A model generated the notes under the pieces. The model was not told where the DNA came from. It did not search any database and was given only the letters and a program-made list of their open reading frames with translations. DNA of 64,000 nt from Acidobacteriota bacterium (lineage in GTDB: Bacteria; Acidobacteriota; Vicinamibacteria; Vicinamibacterales; UBA8438): assembly GCA_026708265.1 (NCBI GenBank), contig JAPOVI010000156.1, positions 10,223-74,222 on the forward strand, read 5' to 3'. Shown one piece after another: positions 17,436 to 25,197 of the stretch. The first letter of the stretch is position 1; every line of letters begins with the position of its first letter. Made by a program: the position numbers and the translations under genes.

Positions 17436-17490
17436 GTCTCCAGACAAGGTGGCCCGCGTCTCCAGGTAAGCTTGTGGCCGGCGTCTCCAG
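17427..17490 (+). repeat. Three short tandem copies of GTGGCCCGCGTCTCCAG
   Basis: The 17-base core occurs at 17427-17443, 17449-17465 and 17474-17490. The third copy has one C-to-G change. Units are 22 and 25 bases apart with unrelated joints. The array is non-coding and fills the gap before the PQQ dehydrogenase start at 17513. Confidence 0.75.
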
Positions 17491-17512
17491 GCGAGCTGTG
17501 TCGGCAACCATC

Positions 17513-19186
17513 ATGCGCTTTCTCGTCGCCATCGTCGCTGCTGCGATCACCTGCGTTCCGGTGTCCGCGCAAGAACCTGCGCCTCGCCCGTATCGGCCGG
17601 TAACCGACGAGAGGCTCAGGAATCCCGATCCACAAGACTGGCTGATGTACCGCCGCACGTACGACGGGTTGGGATTCAGCCCCCTGCGGCAGATCGACAG
17701 CGCGAACGTTGCCGACCTGGTGCCTGCGTGGCAGTTCGAGACGGACACGCACGATCGCCTGAGGCCACAGGCCCCACCCATCGTGAACGGCGACACCATG
17801 TTCGTCACGACGGCCGACCGGGTAGTAGCCCTCCATGCGGCGACGGGGGACCTCTTGTGGCGCTACGTGCATCGATTCCCCGAGGACAGGCCGAGCCGCC
17901 ACTCGAACAACCGTGGCGTGGCGCTGCACGGGGAGCGCGTATACGTCGGCACCCTCGACGCGCGCCTCGTCGCCCTGGACGCGACGACGGGGCAACTCGT
18001 CTGGGAGCGGAAGACCGGGGACTACCGGAGCCATCACTACATCACCATGGCCCCGCTCGTGGTCAACGGGAAGGTGCTGGTCGGGACGTCGGGCGGGGAG
18101 TACGGTGTCCGCGGCTTCATCGCCGCCTACGACGCTGCGACCGGCGACGAGGTGTGGCGTTTCTACACGATCCCCAGCCCGGACGCGTACGGTGGCGCAA
18201 CCTGGCAGGGTGACGATTGGCGGACTGGCGGCGGGGCCGTCTGGCTGACCGGCACGTACGATCCCGAGCTCAACGTCACCTACTGGGGCGTCGGCAATGG
18301 AGGGCCCTGGACTGGCGATGCGCGCCCCGGCGACAACCTGTTCACCACGTCCACCGTCGGCCTGGACCCGGATACCGGCGAGCTCGTGGGGTACCACCAA
18401 TACCACTGGAACGGGTCCTGGGATTGGGACGAGGCTGTGGCACCCTTGCTCGTCGACCTCGATCTCGGGGGGAGGAGCATCCCTACCCTCGTGCACGCCG
18501 CACGCAACGGCTACCTCTGGCTGCTCGCGCGCGCCCCGGGCGGCATTCGATTCCTCGAGGCGCGGCGATTCGTGCATCAGAACGTATTCACCGGCATCGA
18601 GCCGTTCACCGGCCGTCCGTCGTACGATCCCGCCCGCGTACCGCGCATCGGGTACCGCGCGCTGTACTGTCCCGGCAAGATCGGCGCCAGGGACTGGCGA
18701 CCCGAGTCGTTCAGCCCTCGGAGTCGCCTGCTCTACGTTCCAGCGATCAACAACCTCTGCTCGATCATGGAGGGGCAGCCCGAAGAGTACGTGGCCGGCG
18801 AACCGTTCCACGGCGCGACGATGCAGTTGGTCGACGACCAGGAGGCGTTCAAGCGCGATGGAGCGCGACACATAGGCGAACTGCAGGCGTGGGATCTCGA
18901 CACCGGCCAGCGCAGATGGACCCGCGAGTTCCCGACCCGCATAGGTTCCGTCCTCGCGACGGCGGGCGACGTGTTGTTCGTCGACGGCTCCGGATCCCTC
19001 CGGGGGTTCGACGCTCGGTCCGGTGACACTCTGTGGGAGTTCGACCTGGGCGGGCACGGTGACCTGCCCGGCGTCTCGGTGACCTACGCGGTCGACGGCG
19101 TCCAGTACGTGGCGCTACAGACTCCCGCGAGGGCAGCGGGCTCCGGCAGCGCCGTCCTGGCGTTCCGTCTGGACTGTCAGTGCTGA
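17513..19186 (+). CDS. PQQ-dependent dehydrogenase, paralogue A
   Basis: A 557-residue secreted eight-bladed quinoprotein. The signal peptide (MRFLVAIVAAAITCVPVSA) argues for the ATG at 17513. The mature start PQDWLMYRRTYDGLGFSPL is the PQQ alcohol dehydrogenase opening. Blade repeats such as VVALHAATGDLLWRYV and LVALDATTGQLVWER carry tryptophan-docking motifs. WNGSWDWDEA near residue 300 holds the likely catalytic Asp. There is no cytochrome domain. The C-terminus ends LDCQC. Its closest visible relative is the convergent gene ending at 19376, which has the same motifs and the same ending. The substrate is unknown. Confidence 0.87.
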   Translation: MRFLVAIVAAAITCVPVSAQEPAPRPYRPVTDERLRNPDPQDWLMYRRTYDGLGFSPLRQIDSANVADLVPAWQFETDTHDRLRPQAPPIVNGDTMFVTTADRVVALHAATGDLLWRYVHRFPEDRPSRHSNNRGVALHGERVYVGTLDARLVALDATTGQLVWERKTGDYRSHHYITMAPLVVNGKVLVGTSGGEYGVRGFIAAYDAATGDEVWRFYTIPSPDAYGGATWQGDDWRTGGGAVWLTGTYDPELNVTYWGVGNGGPWTGDARPGDNLFTTSTVGLDPDTGELVGYHQYHWNGSWDWDEAVAPLLVDLDLGGRSIPTLVHAARNGYLWLLARAPGGIRFLEARRFVHQNVFTGIEPFTGRPSYDPARVPRIGYRALYCPGKIGARDWRPESFSPRSRLLYVPAINNLCSIMEGQPEEYVAGEPFHGATMQLVDDQEAFKRDGARHIGELQAWDLDTGQRRWTREFPTRIGSVLATAGDVLFVDGSGSLRGFDARSGDTLWEFDLGGHGDLPGVSVTYAVDGVQYVALQTPARAAGSGSAVLAFRLDCQC

Positions 19187-19390
19187 GGTCGTGGGCTGGA
19201 CGCGGCCGGGCGGCCCGGGATCGGCGGAGGCTCGGGCTCCGACTCCATGATCGCGGCCGTCATGCTACCCGCAGGGGCACTCGCCGCGCTGGAGCCGCCC
19301 CGCTGGCGAGGGGGCGGTAACGGTGCTTGTCGACATCGGGGGCGGCTGCTCCTCTGTGTTCGGGCAGGTCGCCCCTCAGCACTGACAGTC
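19172..19390. repeat. 17-bp inverted repeat at the two convergent PQQ gene ends
   Basis: GACTGTCAGTGCTGAGG at 19172-19188 and its exact complement at 19374-19390 flank the 189-base gap. Both arms span the shared C-terminal DCQC codons and stop of the two genes, so they arise from paralogy. They could still pair in read-through RNA. Confidence 0.7.
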
Positions 19391-21145
19391 GAGGGCGAAC
19401 GCCACGACGATACTGCCAGCCGACGGATTGCCGGGAATGTCCACCCGGCCCCCCCGGGCCTCGAACTGGACGGCGACGTACTGGACGCCGCTGACCGCGT
19501 AGGTCACGGGAACGGCCCCGGTTCCGTGCGGGTCCAGCTCGTACCTCCAGAGCGAATCGCCGGCCCGAGCATCGAGCGCGTGGAGGCTACCTCCTGTATC
19601 GAAGAAGACCAGCTCGCCCCCCGTCGCGAGCACGGACCCGCTACGGGTCGGGAACTCGCGGGTCCATTCCCTTCGTCCGGTATCGAGGTTCCAGGCCTGC
19701 AACTCGCCGACGTGCTCCGCTCCTTCGCGCATGAACACCTCGACCTCCGCGCCGACGAAGGACCGACCTGCTTCGTAACGGACGGCTCTCCCCTCCATGA
19801 CCGAGCAGAGATTGTCGATGGCAGGAACGTAGAGGAGGCCCGTCTGCGGGCTGAACGCCTCCGGGCGCCAGTCACGGGCCCCGACGAAGGAAGGGCAGAA
19901 CTGCGCCCGCTTCTCGATTCCGGGAACGCGCGTGTCGTCATACGCCGGCCTGCCGCTGGCCGGATCGAGGCCGGTAAAGACGTCCTGATGCACGAAGGGC
20001 TGCGCCTCCAGGAACCGGATGCCTCCCTCCCGCGCCAGCAGCCACAGGAATCCGTTCTTGGCCGCGTGGACCAGGCCGGGGAGAGTTCGTCCCCCGCGGT
20101 TCAGGTTCACGAGGAGCGGGGCGTTGGCTTCGTCCCAATCCCAGGATCCGTTCCAGTGGTACTGATAGTGGCTATCGATCGCACCGCTGTCGGCGTCAAG
20201 CGCGATCGTGGAATTGGTGTAGAGGTTGTCGCCCGGGCGGGCGTCGCCGGTCCACGGGGATCCGTTACCCACCCCCCAGTACGTCAGGTTGGTGACAGGA
20301 TCGTAGGTGCCGGTCAGCCAGACGGGGCCACCGCCCGTCCGCCACGTGTCACCCGGCCAGGTCTCACTGCCCGCCTCGCCCGGAGCGGGTATCGTGTGTC
20401 GCCTCCAGATCTCCATACCGGTCGCAGCATCGAGCGCCACGATGGCTCCCCGCACGCCGTGTTCGCCGCCCGACGTGCCCACCATGACCATCCCGCCGAC
20501 AACGAGCGGCGCCATGGTGATGTAGTAGGTGTGACGGTAGTTCGCGATGGCGCGCTCCCAGACGACCTGCCCGGTCACTGCATCCAGCGCCACGACGCGC
20601 GCGTCCAGGGTACCGACGTAGACCTTGTCGTCGTAGAGGGCGACGCCGCGATTGGTTGGATGCGGGCGCCGCAGGTCCGGGGGAAGGCTCCGCACGTAGC
20701 GCCACAACAGCACGCCCGTCGCGGCGTCGAGGGCGACCACCTGCTGCGCCGTCGTCACGAACATCGTCTCCCCGTTGACGATCGGAGGCGCCTGCGCGCG
20801 GCCGTCGTCGGGGTCGATGCGAAAACCCCACACGGGTGTCAGGTCCGCCACGTTGGAAGAATCGACCTGATCCAGCGGACTGAAACCCCAGCCGTCGTAC
20901 GTGCGCCGGTACATCAACCAGCTCTCCGGCTCCGGACGCCGGAGGCGCGCGTCCGTGACCGGCAGATAGGACCCGCGGATCGGCGCGGGCGGCGGCGCCG
21001 GCGGGCGAGACAAGACCTGCGCCGCAGGGGCCGACGCTTGTTCGACCGAGGGATCGGAACCGTCCTGTCCGGACCCCGCCGCCACGGGCAGAGTCAGACT
21101 ACCGGTCACGAGCCCGACAAGCAGTGCACGCGTCATCAACGTCAT
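19376..21145 (-). CDS. PQQ-dependent dehydrogenase, paralogue B
   Basis: A 589-residue secreted quinoprotein. The signal peptide (TRALLVGLVTGSLTLPVAAG) is followed by a Pro/Ala-rich linker of about 30 residues absent from paralogue A. PESWLMYRRTYDGWGFSPLD opens the propeller. WNGSWDWDEANAPLLVNL near residue 330 holds the candidate catalytic Asp. The protein ends LDCQC. Sequence similarity to the gene at 17513 is high along its length, including MFVTTAxxVVAL, TLDAR and TGTYDP segments. The two genes therefore form a tail-to-tail duplicated pair. ATG at 21145 or the one three codons later could be used. Neither has a strong ribosome site. Confidence 0.87.
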   Translation of the reverse strand: MTLMTRALLVGLVTGSLTLPVAAGSGQDGSDPSVEQASAPAAQVLSRPPAPPPAPIRGSYLPVTDARLRRPEPESWLMYRRTYDGWGFSPLDQVDSSNVADLTPVWGFRIDPDDGRAQAPPIVNGETMFVTTAQQVVALDAATGVLLWRYVRSLPPDLRRPHPTNRGVALYDDKVYVGTLDARVVALDAVTGQVVWERAIANYRHTYYITMAPLVVGGMVMVGTSGGEHGVRGAIVALDAATGMEIWRRHTIPAPGEAGSETWPGDTWRTGGGPVWLTGTYDPVTNLTYWGVGNGSPWTGDARPGDNLYTNSTIALDADSGAIDSHYQYHWNGSWDWDEANAPLLVNLNRGGRTLPGLVHAAKNGFLWLLAREGGIRFLEAQPFVHQDVFTGLDPASGRPAYDDTRVPGIEKRAQFCPSFVGARDWRPEAFSPQTGLLYVPAIDNLCSVMEGRAVRYEAGRSFVGAEVEVFMREGAEHVGELQAWNLDTGRREWTREFPTRSGSVLATGGELVFFDTGGSLHALDARAGDSLWRYELDPHGTGAVPVTYAVSGVQYVAVQFEARGGRVDIPGNPSAGSIVVAFALDCQC

Positions 21146-21266
21146 GTCGTTACGAGGCCGGTGCGGAGACTACGGCCGTGGGCCGCCGTAACCCCGGGCA
21201 GCCTGCTTGCTCCTTCGCGCCCGGCGCGGGTCCCCTCCAAGACAGGAACTCGCCCGGCGCGGGCTC

Positions 21267-21300
21267 CGAGGCCGGCACCGGATTCCGGATGCCGGCCTCG
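21267..21300 (-). terminator. Strong hairpin downstream of the haloacid dehalogenase gene
   Basis: CGAGGCCGGCA/TGCCGGCCTCG is a perfect 11-bp stem with a 12-base loop, about 75 bases after the dehalogenase stop. No U-tract is seen. It could separate the dehalogenase gene from PQQ paralogue B downstream on the same strand. Confidence 0.4.
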
Positions 21301-21373
21301 AGGCCGAGTAGAGTGCAAACCGCGTACCGACTGCCCCCCCCCGGAGCATGAGCCCCCAGGTTCGCCAGCCGCG

Positions 21374-22204
21374 TCACAGGCCGAGCTGGCTGGCCATGTC
21401 GTTGAAGTCGGTGGCAACGAGGTCGAAATCGGGATCGGGCGTGAGGTCGCGCTCGACGTGCGGACCGAACTCGGTAGGCCGCGGCACGTAGGCAGTCCGG
21501 AACCCGAGCCGTGCGGACGCCCGGAGGTCGCCCTTGTGGGCGGCAACCATCATTACCTGTTCCGGCTCGAGCCCCAGCAGATCGGCCGCGGTCAGGTACG
21601 CCGCGGGGTCGGGCTTGTAGTGGCGTGCGAGCTCGGCCGACAGCACGGCGTCCCAGGGGATGCCGCCGTTCTTGGCCATGTTGACGAGCAGCGCGACGTT
21701 GCCGTTCGAGAGCGAGGCGATGACGTAGCCGCGCTTGAGCCGCGTCAGTCCCCCGACGGTGTCGGGCCACGGCGTCAGGCGATGCCAGGCGCGATTCAGG
21801 TCGTCGAGCTCCTCCTCGGTGAGGCTCTCGAGCCCGTACTTCGGCACGAGCTCGTCGAGGATCATGCGGTGCAGTGCGTCGATCTTCGTCCACCCCAGTT
21901 CCCCGCTGCGGACGCGGCCCATCGCGGGCCCGTAGCCGGCACGCCAGTCGTCCGCGAACGCGGCCCAATCGGCCTCGATGCCCTTGCGGCGACCGACCGC
22001 CTCCCCCTCGCGGGTGATGCTGGTCCGCCAGTCGACGACGGTCCCGAAGACGTCGAACGTCATCGCTCGGACGCCGCGGATTCTCTCGCTCAGCTCCTGC
22101 CTCCGGCCTCCGCCGGCGGAGGCCGGAGAGGCGGCGGCCACGACGGCCGTCGAGCCGATCAGCAGGAACGTGCGACGCGGGATGTGGGGGGTGGTGGACA
22201 GCAT
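21374..22204 (-). CDS. Haloacid dehalogenase type II with Tat signal
   Basis: A 276-residue HAD-superfamily protein. The nucleophile Asp51 lies in MTFDVFGTVVDW, the L-2-haloacid dehalogenase (type II) form of motif I. Motif II is IASLSNGN and motif III includes HYKPDPAAY. MMVAAHKGDLRASARLGFRTAYV completes the fold. The N-terminus PRRTFLLIGSTAVVAAASPASA is a twin-arginine leader, so export of a folded enzyme to the periplasm is predicted. Family members are normally cytoplasmic. The start at 22204 is favoured over 22222 by GGAGG 7 bases upstream. It should release halide from short 2-haloacids or act on a related phosphate ester. Confidence 0.85.
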   Translation of the reverse strand: MLSTTPHIPRRTFLLIGSTAVVAAASPASAGGGRRQELSERIRGVRAMTFDVFGTVVDWRTSITREGEAVGRRKGIEADWAAFADDWRAGYGPAMGRVRSGELGWTKIDALHRMILDELVPKYGLESLTEEELDDLNRAWHRLTPWPDTVGGLTRLKRGYVIASLSNGNVALLVNMAKNGGIPWDAVLSAELARHYKPDPAAYLTAADLLGLEPEQVMMVAAHKGDLRASARLGFRTAYVPRPTEFGPHVERDLTPDPDFDLVATDFNDMASQLGL

Positions 22205-22306
22205 GGGAACCTCCGTGATCATCGGCGCACCAGCGTAGCGGCAGGCGGGGCGTTTGTCGAGGGCAACGCCCGCGGCGCGAGCCGACTCCGGGGAAAGGCG
22301 CTACCC

Positions 22307-22312
22307 TACGAT
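22307..22312 (+). promoter_or_regulatory. Possible -10 box 7 bases before the sugar dehydrogenase start
   Basis: TACGAT ends 7 bases before the ATG at 22320, the distance expected for leaderless transcription. No -35 match is visible. Confidence 0.25.
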
Positions 22313-22319
22313 CGTCGCC

Positions 22320-23495
22320 ATGAGCGCTTTCGCCTGGCCGGTCTGGCGCATCGCAGCGGTCTTCGTCCTGACGGCTTCGACGCCCTCGATTCAGCACGCG
22401 TGTCGCGACACGGGCTCCGATGCCGAGCCGGAACGGGACGACCGGGTGGTGACCGCCGGCGACGGCACGCGCGTCCGGGTGGAGGTCGTGGCCACCGGGC
22501 TCGAGGTGCCCTGGAGCCTGGCGTTCCTGCCCGACGGACGCCTGCTCGTGACGGAGCGGCCGGGTCGCGTCCGCGTGCTCGCGAACGACCAGCTCGTGCC
22601 GGAGCCCGCCCTCGCCCTCGACGACGTGTACGCAAGTGCCGAGTCGGGCGCGATGGGGATTGCGGTCGATCCGGGGTTCGAGGAGAACGGGCTGGTCTAC
22701 CTGTTGTACACGAGAGACCGTCCGGGTCGCAGCCCGGTCAACCGCGTCGTGCGCTACCGGGAAGTCGGCAACGTGCTCGCCGAGGCAACCGTGCTGCTCG
22801 ACGGGATTCCGGCGAGCTTCCTCCACGACGGCGGCCGCCTCCGCTTCGGCCCCGACGGGCTGCTCTACGTGACGATGGGCGACGTGCTCGAAGCCGACGA
22901 TGCGCAGGACCTCGCCGCCATGACCGGCAAGATCCTGCGCATCGACCGGCACGGGAGGACTCCGCCCGGGAATCCCTACTCCTCGCCGGTCTACTCGTGG
23001 GGCCATCGCAACCCGCAGGGCATCGACTGGCACCCGCTGAGCGGCGCCCTGTGGGCGACCGAGCATGGCAACGTGGGGAACGACGAGGTGAACCGCATCG
23101 AGGCCGGCGCCAACTACGGGTGGCCGGTCATCGAGGGCGACCGGATCATGCCGGGCATGGAAGCTCCCGTGCGCGCCTACTCGCCCTCCATTGCCCCGTC
23201 GGGTGCGTCCTTCTATACGGGCACCGCGATCCCCGGGTTTCGGAACGACTTCTTCTTCGCCGCGCTCCAGGGCGCGCACCTTCGCCGGCTGCGCTTCGAC
23301 CCCGCCGACCCGACCCGCATCGTCGGCGACGAGCGACTGCTGCAGAGCCTCTACGGTCGCCTGCGGGACGTGGTGACGGGACCGGACGGCGCCCTGTACG
23401 TCCTCACGAGCAACCGGGACGGCCGGGGCAGCCCCTCCGCCGACGACGATCGCATCCTGCGGCTGGTCCCGGCCGGCCAGGAGTCCGCGCCGTAG
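22320..23495 (+). CDS. PQQ-dependent aldose sugar dehydrogenase (GSDH family)
   Basis: A 391-residue soluble aldose dehydrogenase-like propeller. Residues 1-28 form a secretion signal ending near TASTPSIQHAC, so a lipid-modified or periplasmic protein is possible. Typical segments are TGLEVPWSLAFLPDGRLLVTERPG, GGRLRFGPDGLLYVTMGD, SWGHRNPQGIDW near residue 230 and EHGNVGNDEVNRIEAGANYGW near 250, which supply PQQ and calcium ligands. It matches Asd/YliI-type enzymes more closely than the 798 gene does. Upstream start codons would add residues before the signal peptide, so the ATG at 22320 was chosen. It is divergent from the dehalogenase. Confidence 0.88.
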   Translation: MSAFAWPVWRIAAVFVLTASTPSIQHACRDTGSDAEPERDDRVVTAGDGTRVRVEVVATGLEVPWSLAFLPDGRLLVTERPGRVRVLANDQLVPEPALALDDVYASAESGAMGIAVDPGFEENGLVYLLYTRDRPGRSPVNRVVRYREVGNVLAEATVLLDGIPASFLHDGGRLRFGPDGLLYVTMGDVLEADDAQDLAAMTGKILRIDRHGRTPPGNPYSSPVYSWGHRNPQGIDWHPLSGALWATEHGNVGNDEVNRIEAGANYGWPVIEGDRIMPGMEAPVRAYSPSIAPSGASFYTGTAIPGFRNDFFFAALQGAHLRRLRFDPADPTRIVGDERLLQSLYGRLRDVVTGPDGALYVLTSNRDGRGSPSADDDRILRLVPAGQESAP

Positions 23496-23504
23496 AAGGG
23501 CGAC
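23478..23504 (+). repeat. Copy 1 of a short palindromic element
   Basis: Holds GGAGTCCGCGCCGTAGAA at the end of the sugar dehydrogenase gene, followed by a diverged right arm. Related copies lie at 31827 and 49871. Confidence 0.45.
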
Positions 23505-23575
23505 GAACGTGGGCTGGCAACTCGCCTCGCAGCACGTGAGGCATTCCCGGGGACGCGAGGTTTCGCGGATCGGGG

Positions 23576-23581
23576 TAGAAT
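23576..23581 (+). promoter_or_regulatory. Possible -10 box of the sigma factor gene
   Basis: TAGAAT lies 11 bases before the ATG at 23593. The upstream hexamer is not TTGACA-like, so an ECF-type or leaderless promoter is possible. Confidence 0.3.
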
Positions 23582-23592
23582 CGTTGTTCAAC

Positions 23593-24255
23593 ATGCCGAC
23601 GCAGAATGGCCCCACGGGCGGTGCGCCGCCGGGCGGGCAGGCCGGGCCGGGACCGGCCTCACCGGGATCCGCAAGCGACGCAAGTGCCCTTCTCCGCCGG
23701 GTGGCGGGCGGCGACGCCGCCGCCCTGAGCGACCTGTACGACCGGCACGCCGGTGCCGTCTTCTCGCTGAGCCTGCGCATCGTGGGCGACGAAACCGAGG
23801 CCGGACGGGTCGTGCAGCAGGTATTCGTCCACGCATGGCAGCAGGCCTCGCGCTACGACCCCGCACGCGCTTCGGTCGCGGGCTGGCTGCTGGAGACGGC
23901 GCGCGGAGCCTCGATCGATCGGGTGCGCGCGGCGAGGCGCGCCGGGGCGAGTGCCGGGGACCCGGCGGACGCGGGGCCACCCTCGGCTCCGGAGAACGTC
24001 GCGACCCTCGCCCTGCCCAGCCCCGCCGGGACCCAGGGAGACGACGCCTGCACCCCTGGCCAGGCGAGCCGCCTGCGCGAGGCGCTGGCGGAGCTGCCGG
24101 CGCTGCAGCGGCTGGCCATCGAGCTCGCCTTCTTCGGAGGCCTGACGTCGGCCGAGATCGCCGCCGAGCTCGAGCAGACCGAGGGCACGATCAACGACCG
24201 CCTGCTGACCGGTCTCAAGAGCCTGCGCAGCGCGCTCGAGGACGGGACCGCATGA
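23593..24255 (+). CDS. ECF RNA polymerase sigma factor
   Basis: A 220-residue sigma-70 family factor of the extracytoplasmic type. Region 2 covers about residues 30-100 (LLRRVAGGDAAALSDLYDRHAGAVFSLSL, then FVHAWQQASRYDPAR and SVAGWLLETARGASIDRVRA). Region 4 covers about 160-215 (LREALAELPALQRLAIELAFFGGLTSAEIAAELEQTEGTINDRL) with a recognition helix-turn-helix. The linker between them is long and Ala/Pro-rich. The next gene overlaps by ATGA and looks like its anti-sigma factor, so the pair forms an envelope or redox signalling switch of the SigK/RskA type. Targets are unknown. Confidence 0.88.
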   Translation: MPTQNGPTGGAPPGGQAGPGPASPGSASDASALLRRVAGGDAAALSDLYDRHAGAVFSLSLRIVGDETEAGRVVQQVFVHAWQQASRYDPARASVAGWLLETARGASIDRVRAARRAGASAGDPADAGPPSAPENVATLALPSPAGTQGDDACTPGQASRLREALAELPALQRLAIELAFFGGLTSAEIAAELEQTEGTINDRLLTGLKSLRSALEDGTA

Positions 24256-25127
24256 CCGAGCCGACCTCCGAAACGGCGCAGAACGGGCACGACGTCGCTG
24301 GCCCCTACGCACTCGGAGCGCTGACCGAACGGCAACGGGCCGCCTTCGACGCGCATCTCGAGGTGAGCCGCGCGTCGGTCGACGAGGTGCTGGCGGTGCT
24401 GCCGGTCGCGCGCCGGCTTGCCTACACGGCCCCACCCCGCACCGTGCCGACGAACCTGCGCGATCGGACCCTGCAGGCCGCCACGGGGACGGCGCCATCT
24501 CCGGCCGCCCCCACCCCGGCGGCGGCCCGAGCGCCGAAGATCCCCGCCGTGCGTCCACCGGCCGGCTCCGCGGCGCGCGGGGGCCGGCGCTGGCCGCTCC
24601 TGGTCGCCCTGCTCGTGGCCGCCGCCGCCGCGGCCGGACTCGGCATGTTCGCCCAGCAGCAGGCGAGCTACGCCCGCGCGCTCCAGGAGAACCTGGACGA
24701 GGCCAACCGGCGGGCGACCATGGCCGAGCTCGACGTGGCGGCGGCCCGACGGGAAGCGGTGGCGGCCGGCCGACGCGCGGCCGTGCTGACCGCTCCGGAT
24801 ACGCAGGAGATCGTGCTCGGCAACCAACCGAACGCCCCCGACGCGCGCGCCCGCGTGTTCTGGAGCGCGGCGGAGGGAGTGGTCTTCACGGCCAGCGGCA
24901 TGCCCCCCCTCGCCCCGGGGCAGTCCTACCATCTCTGGCTCGTCCCGGATGCCAGCCCAGTGAGCGGCGGCGAGTTGCCGCTCGACGAGGCGGGACGCAT
25001 CGCCGCTGTCGTGACCCTGCCGGAGGGGGTGACCGAGCCCGTTCCGATGGCGGTGACCGCAGAGCCGAGCGGCGGGGTGCAGACGCCGACGGGCACCGTC
25101 TACCTGCTCGGCCGCCCCGCCGCGTAG
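24252..25127 (+). CDS. RskA-type membrane anti-sigma factor
   Basis: A 291-residue single-pass protein. The cytosolic N-terminus (AGPYALGALTERQRAAFDAHL) matches the start of anti-sigma-K domains. The zinc-ligand cysteines seen in classical zinc anti-sigma factors are absent: the segment reads HLEVSRASVDEV. A transmembrane helix spans about residues 117-137 (WPLLVALLVAAAAAAGLGMF). The periplasmic part starts with a coiled-coil-like stretch and ends in the RskA C-terminal domain (VFWSAAEGVVFTASGMPPL, then SYHLWLV and GTVYLLGRPA). The ATGA overlap with the sigma gene supports stoichiometric production. Function follows from family and context. Confidence 0.85.
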   Translation: MTEPTSETAQNGHDVAGPYALGALTERQRAAFDAHLEVSRASVDEVLAVLPVARRLAYTAPPRTVPTNLRDRTLQAATGTAPSPAAPTPAAARAPKIPAVRPPAGSAARGGRRWPLLVALLVAAAAAAGLGMFAQQQASYARALQENLDEANRRATMAELDVAAARREAVAAGRRAAVLTAPDTQEIVLGNQPNAPDARARVFWSAAEGVVFTASGMPPLAPGQSYHLWLVPDASPVSGGELPLDEAGRIAAVVTLPEGVTEPVPMAVTAEPSGGVQTPTGTVYLLGRPAA

Positions 25128-25197
25128 CGCCCGTCCGAGCGCGCCGGGAAGCCGGCGAAGCGGGAGTCCCGCCAGGCGAAGCTCCCCGACGCACCCG

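Noticed and set aside
17427-17490. The triple repeat as a CRISPR array
   Set aside because: Gaps between cores are only 5-8 bases, far too short for spacers, and no cas genes are present.
15926-19057. A minus-strand frame of more than 1,000 codons across the acyltransferase and PQQ gene
   Set aside because: It crosses two unrelated well-supported genes and an intergenic repeat, and it has no recognisable domain.
19172-19390. The 17-bp inverted repeat as insertion-sequence ends
   Set aside because: The arms are the matching C-terminal codons of two convergent paralogues, and no transposase lies between them.
19247-23539. A plus-strand frame of about 1,430 codons
   Set aside because: It is a shadow of PQQ paralogue B, the dehalogenase and the sugar dehydrogenase. 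Composition is Arg/Gly-rich and it has no motifs.
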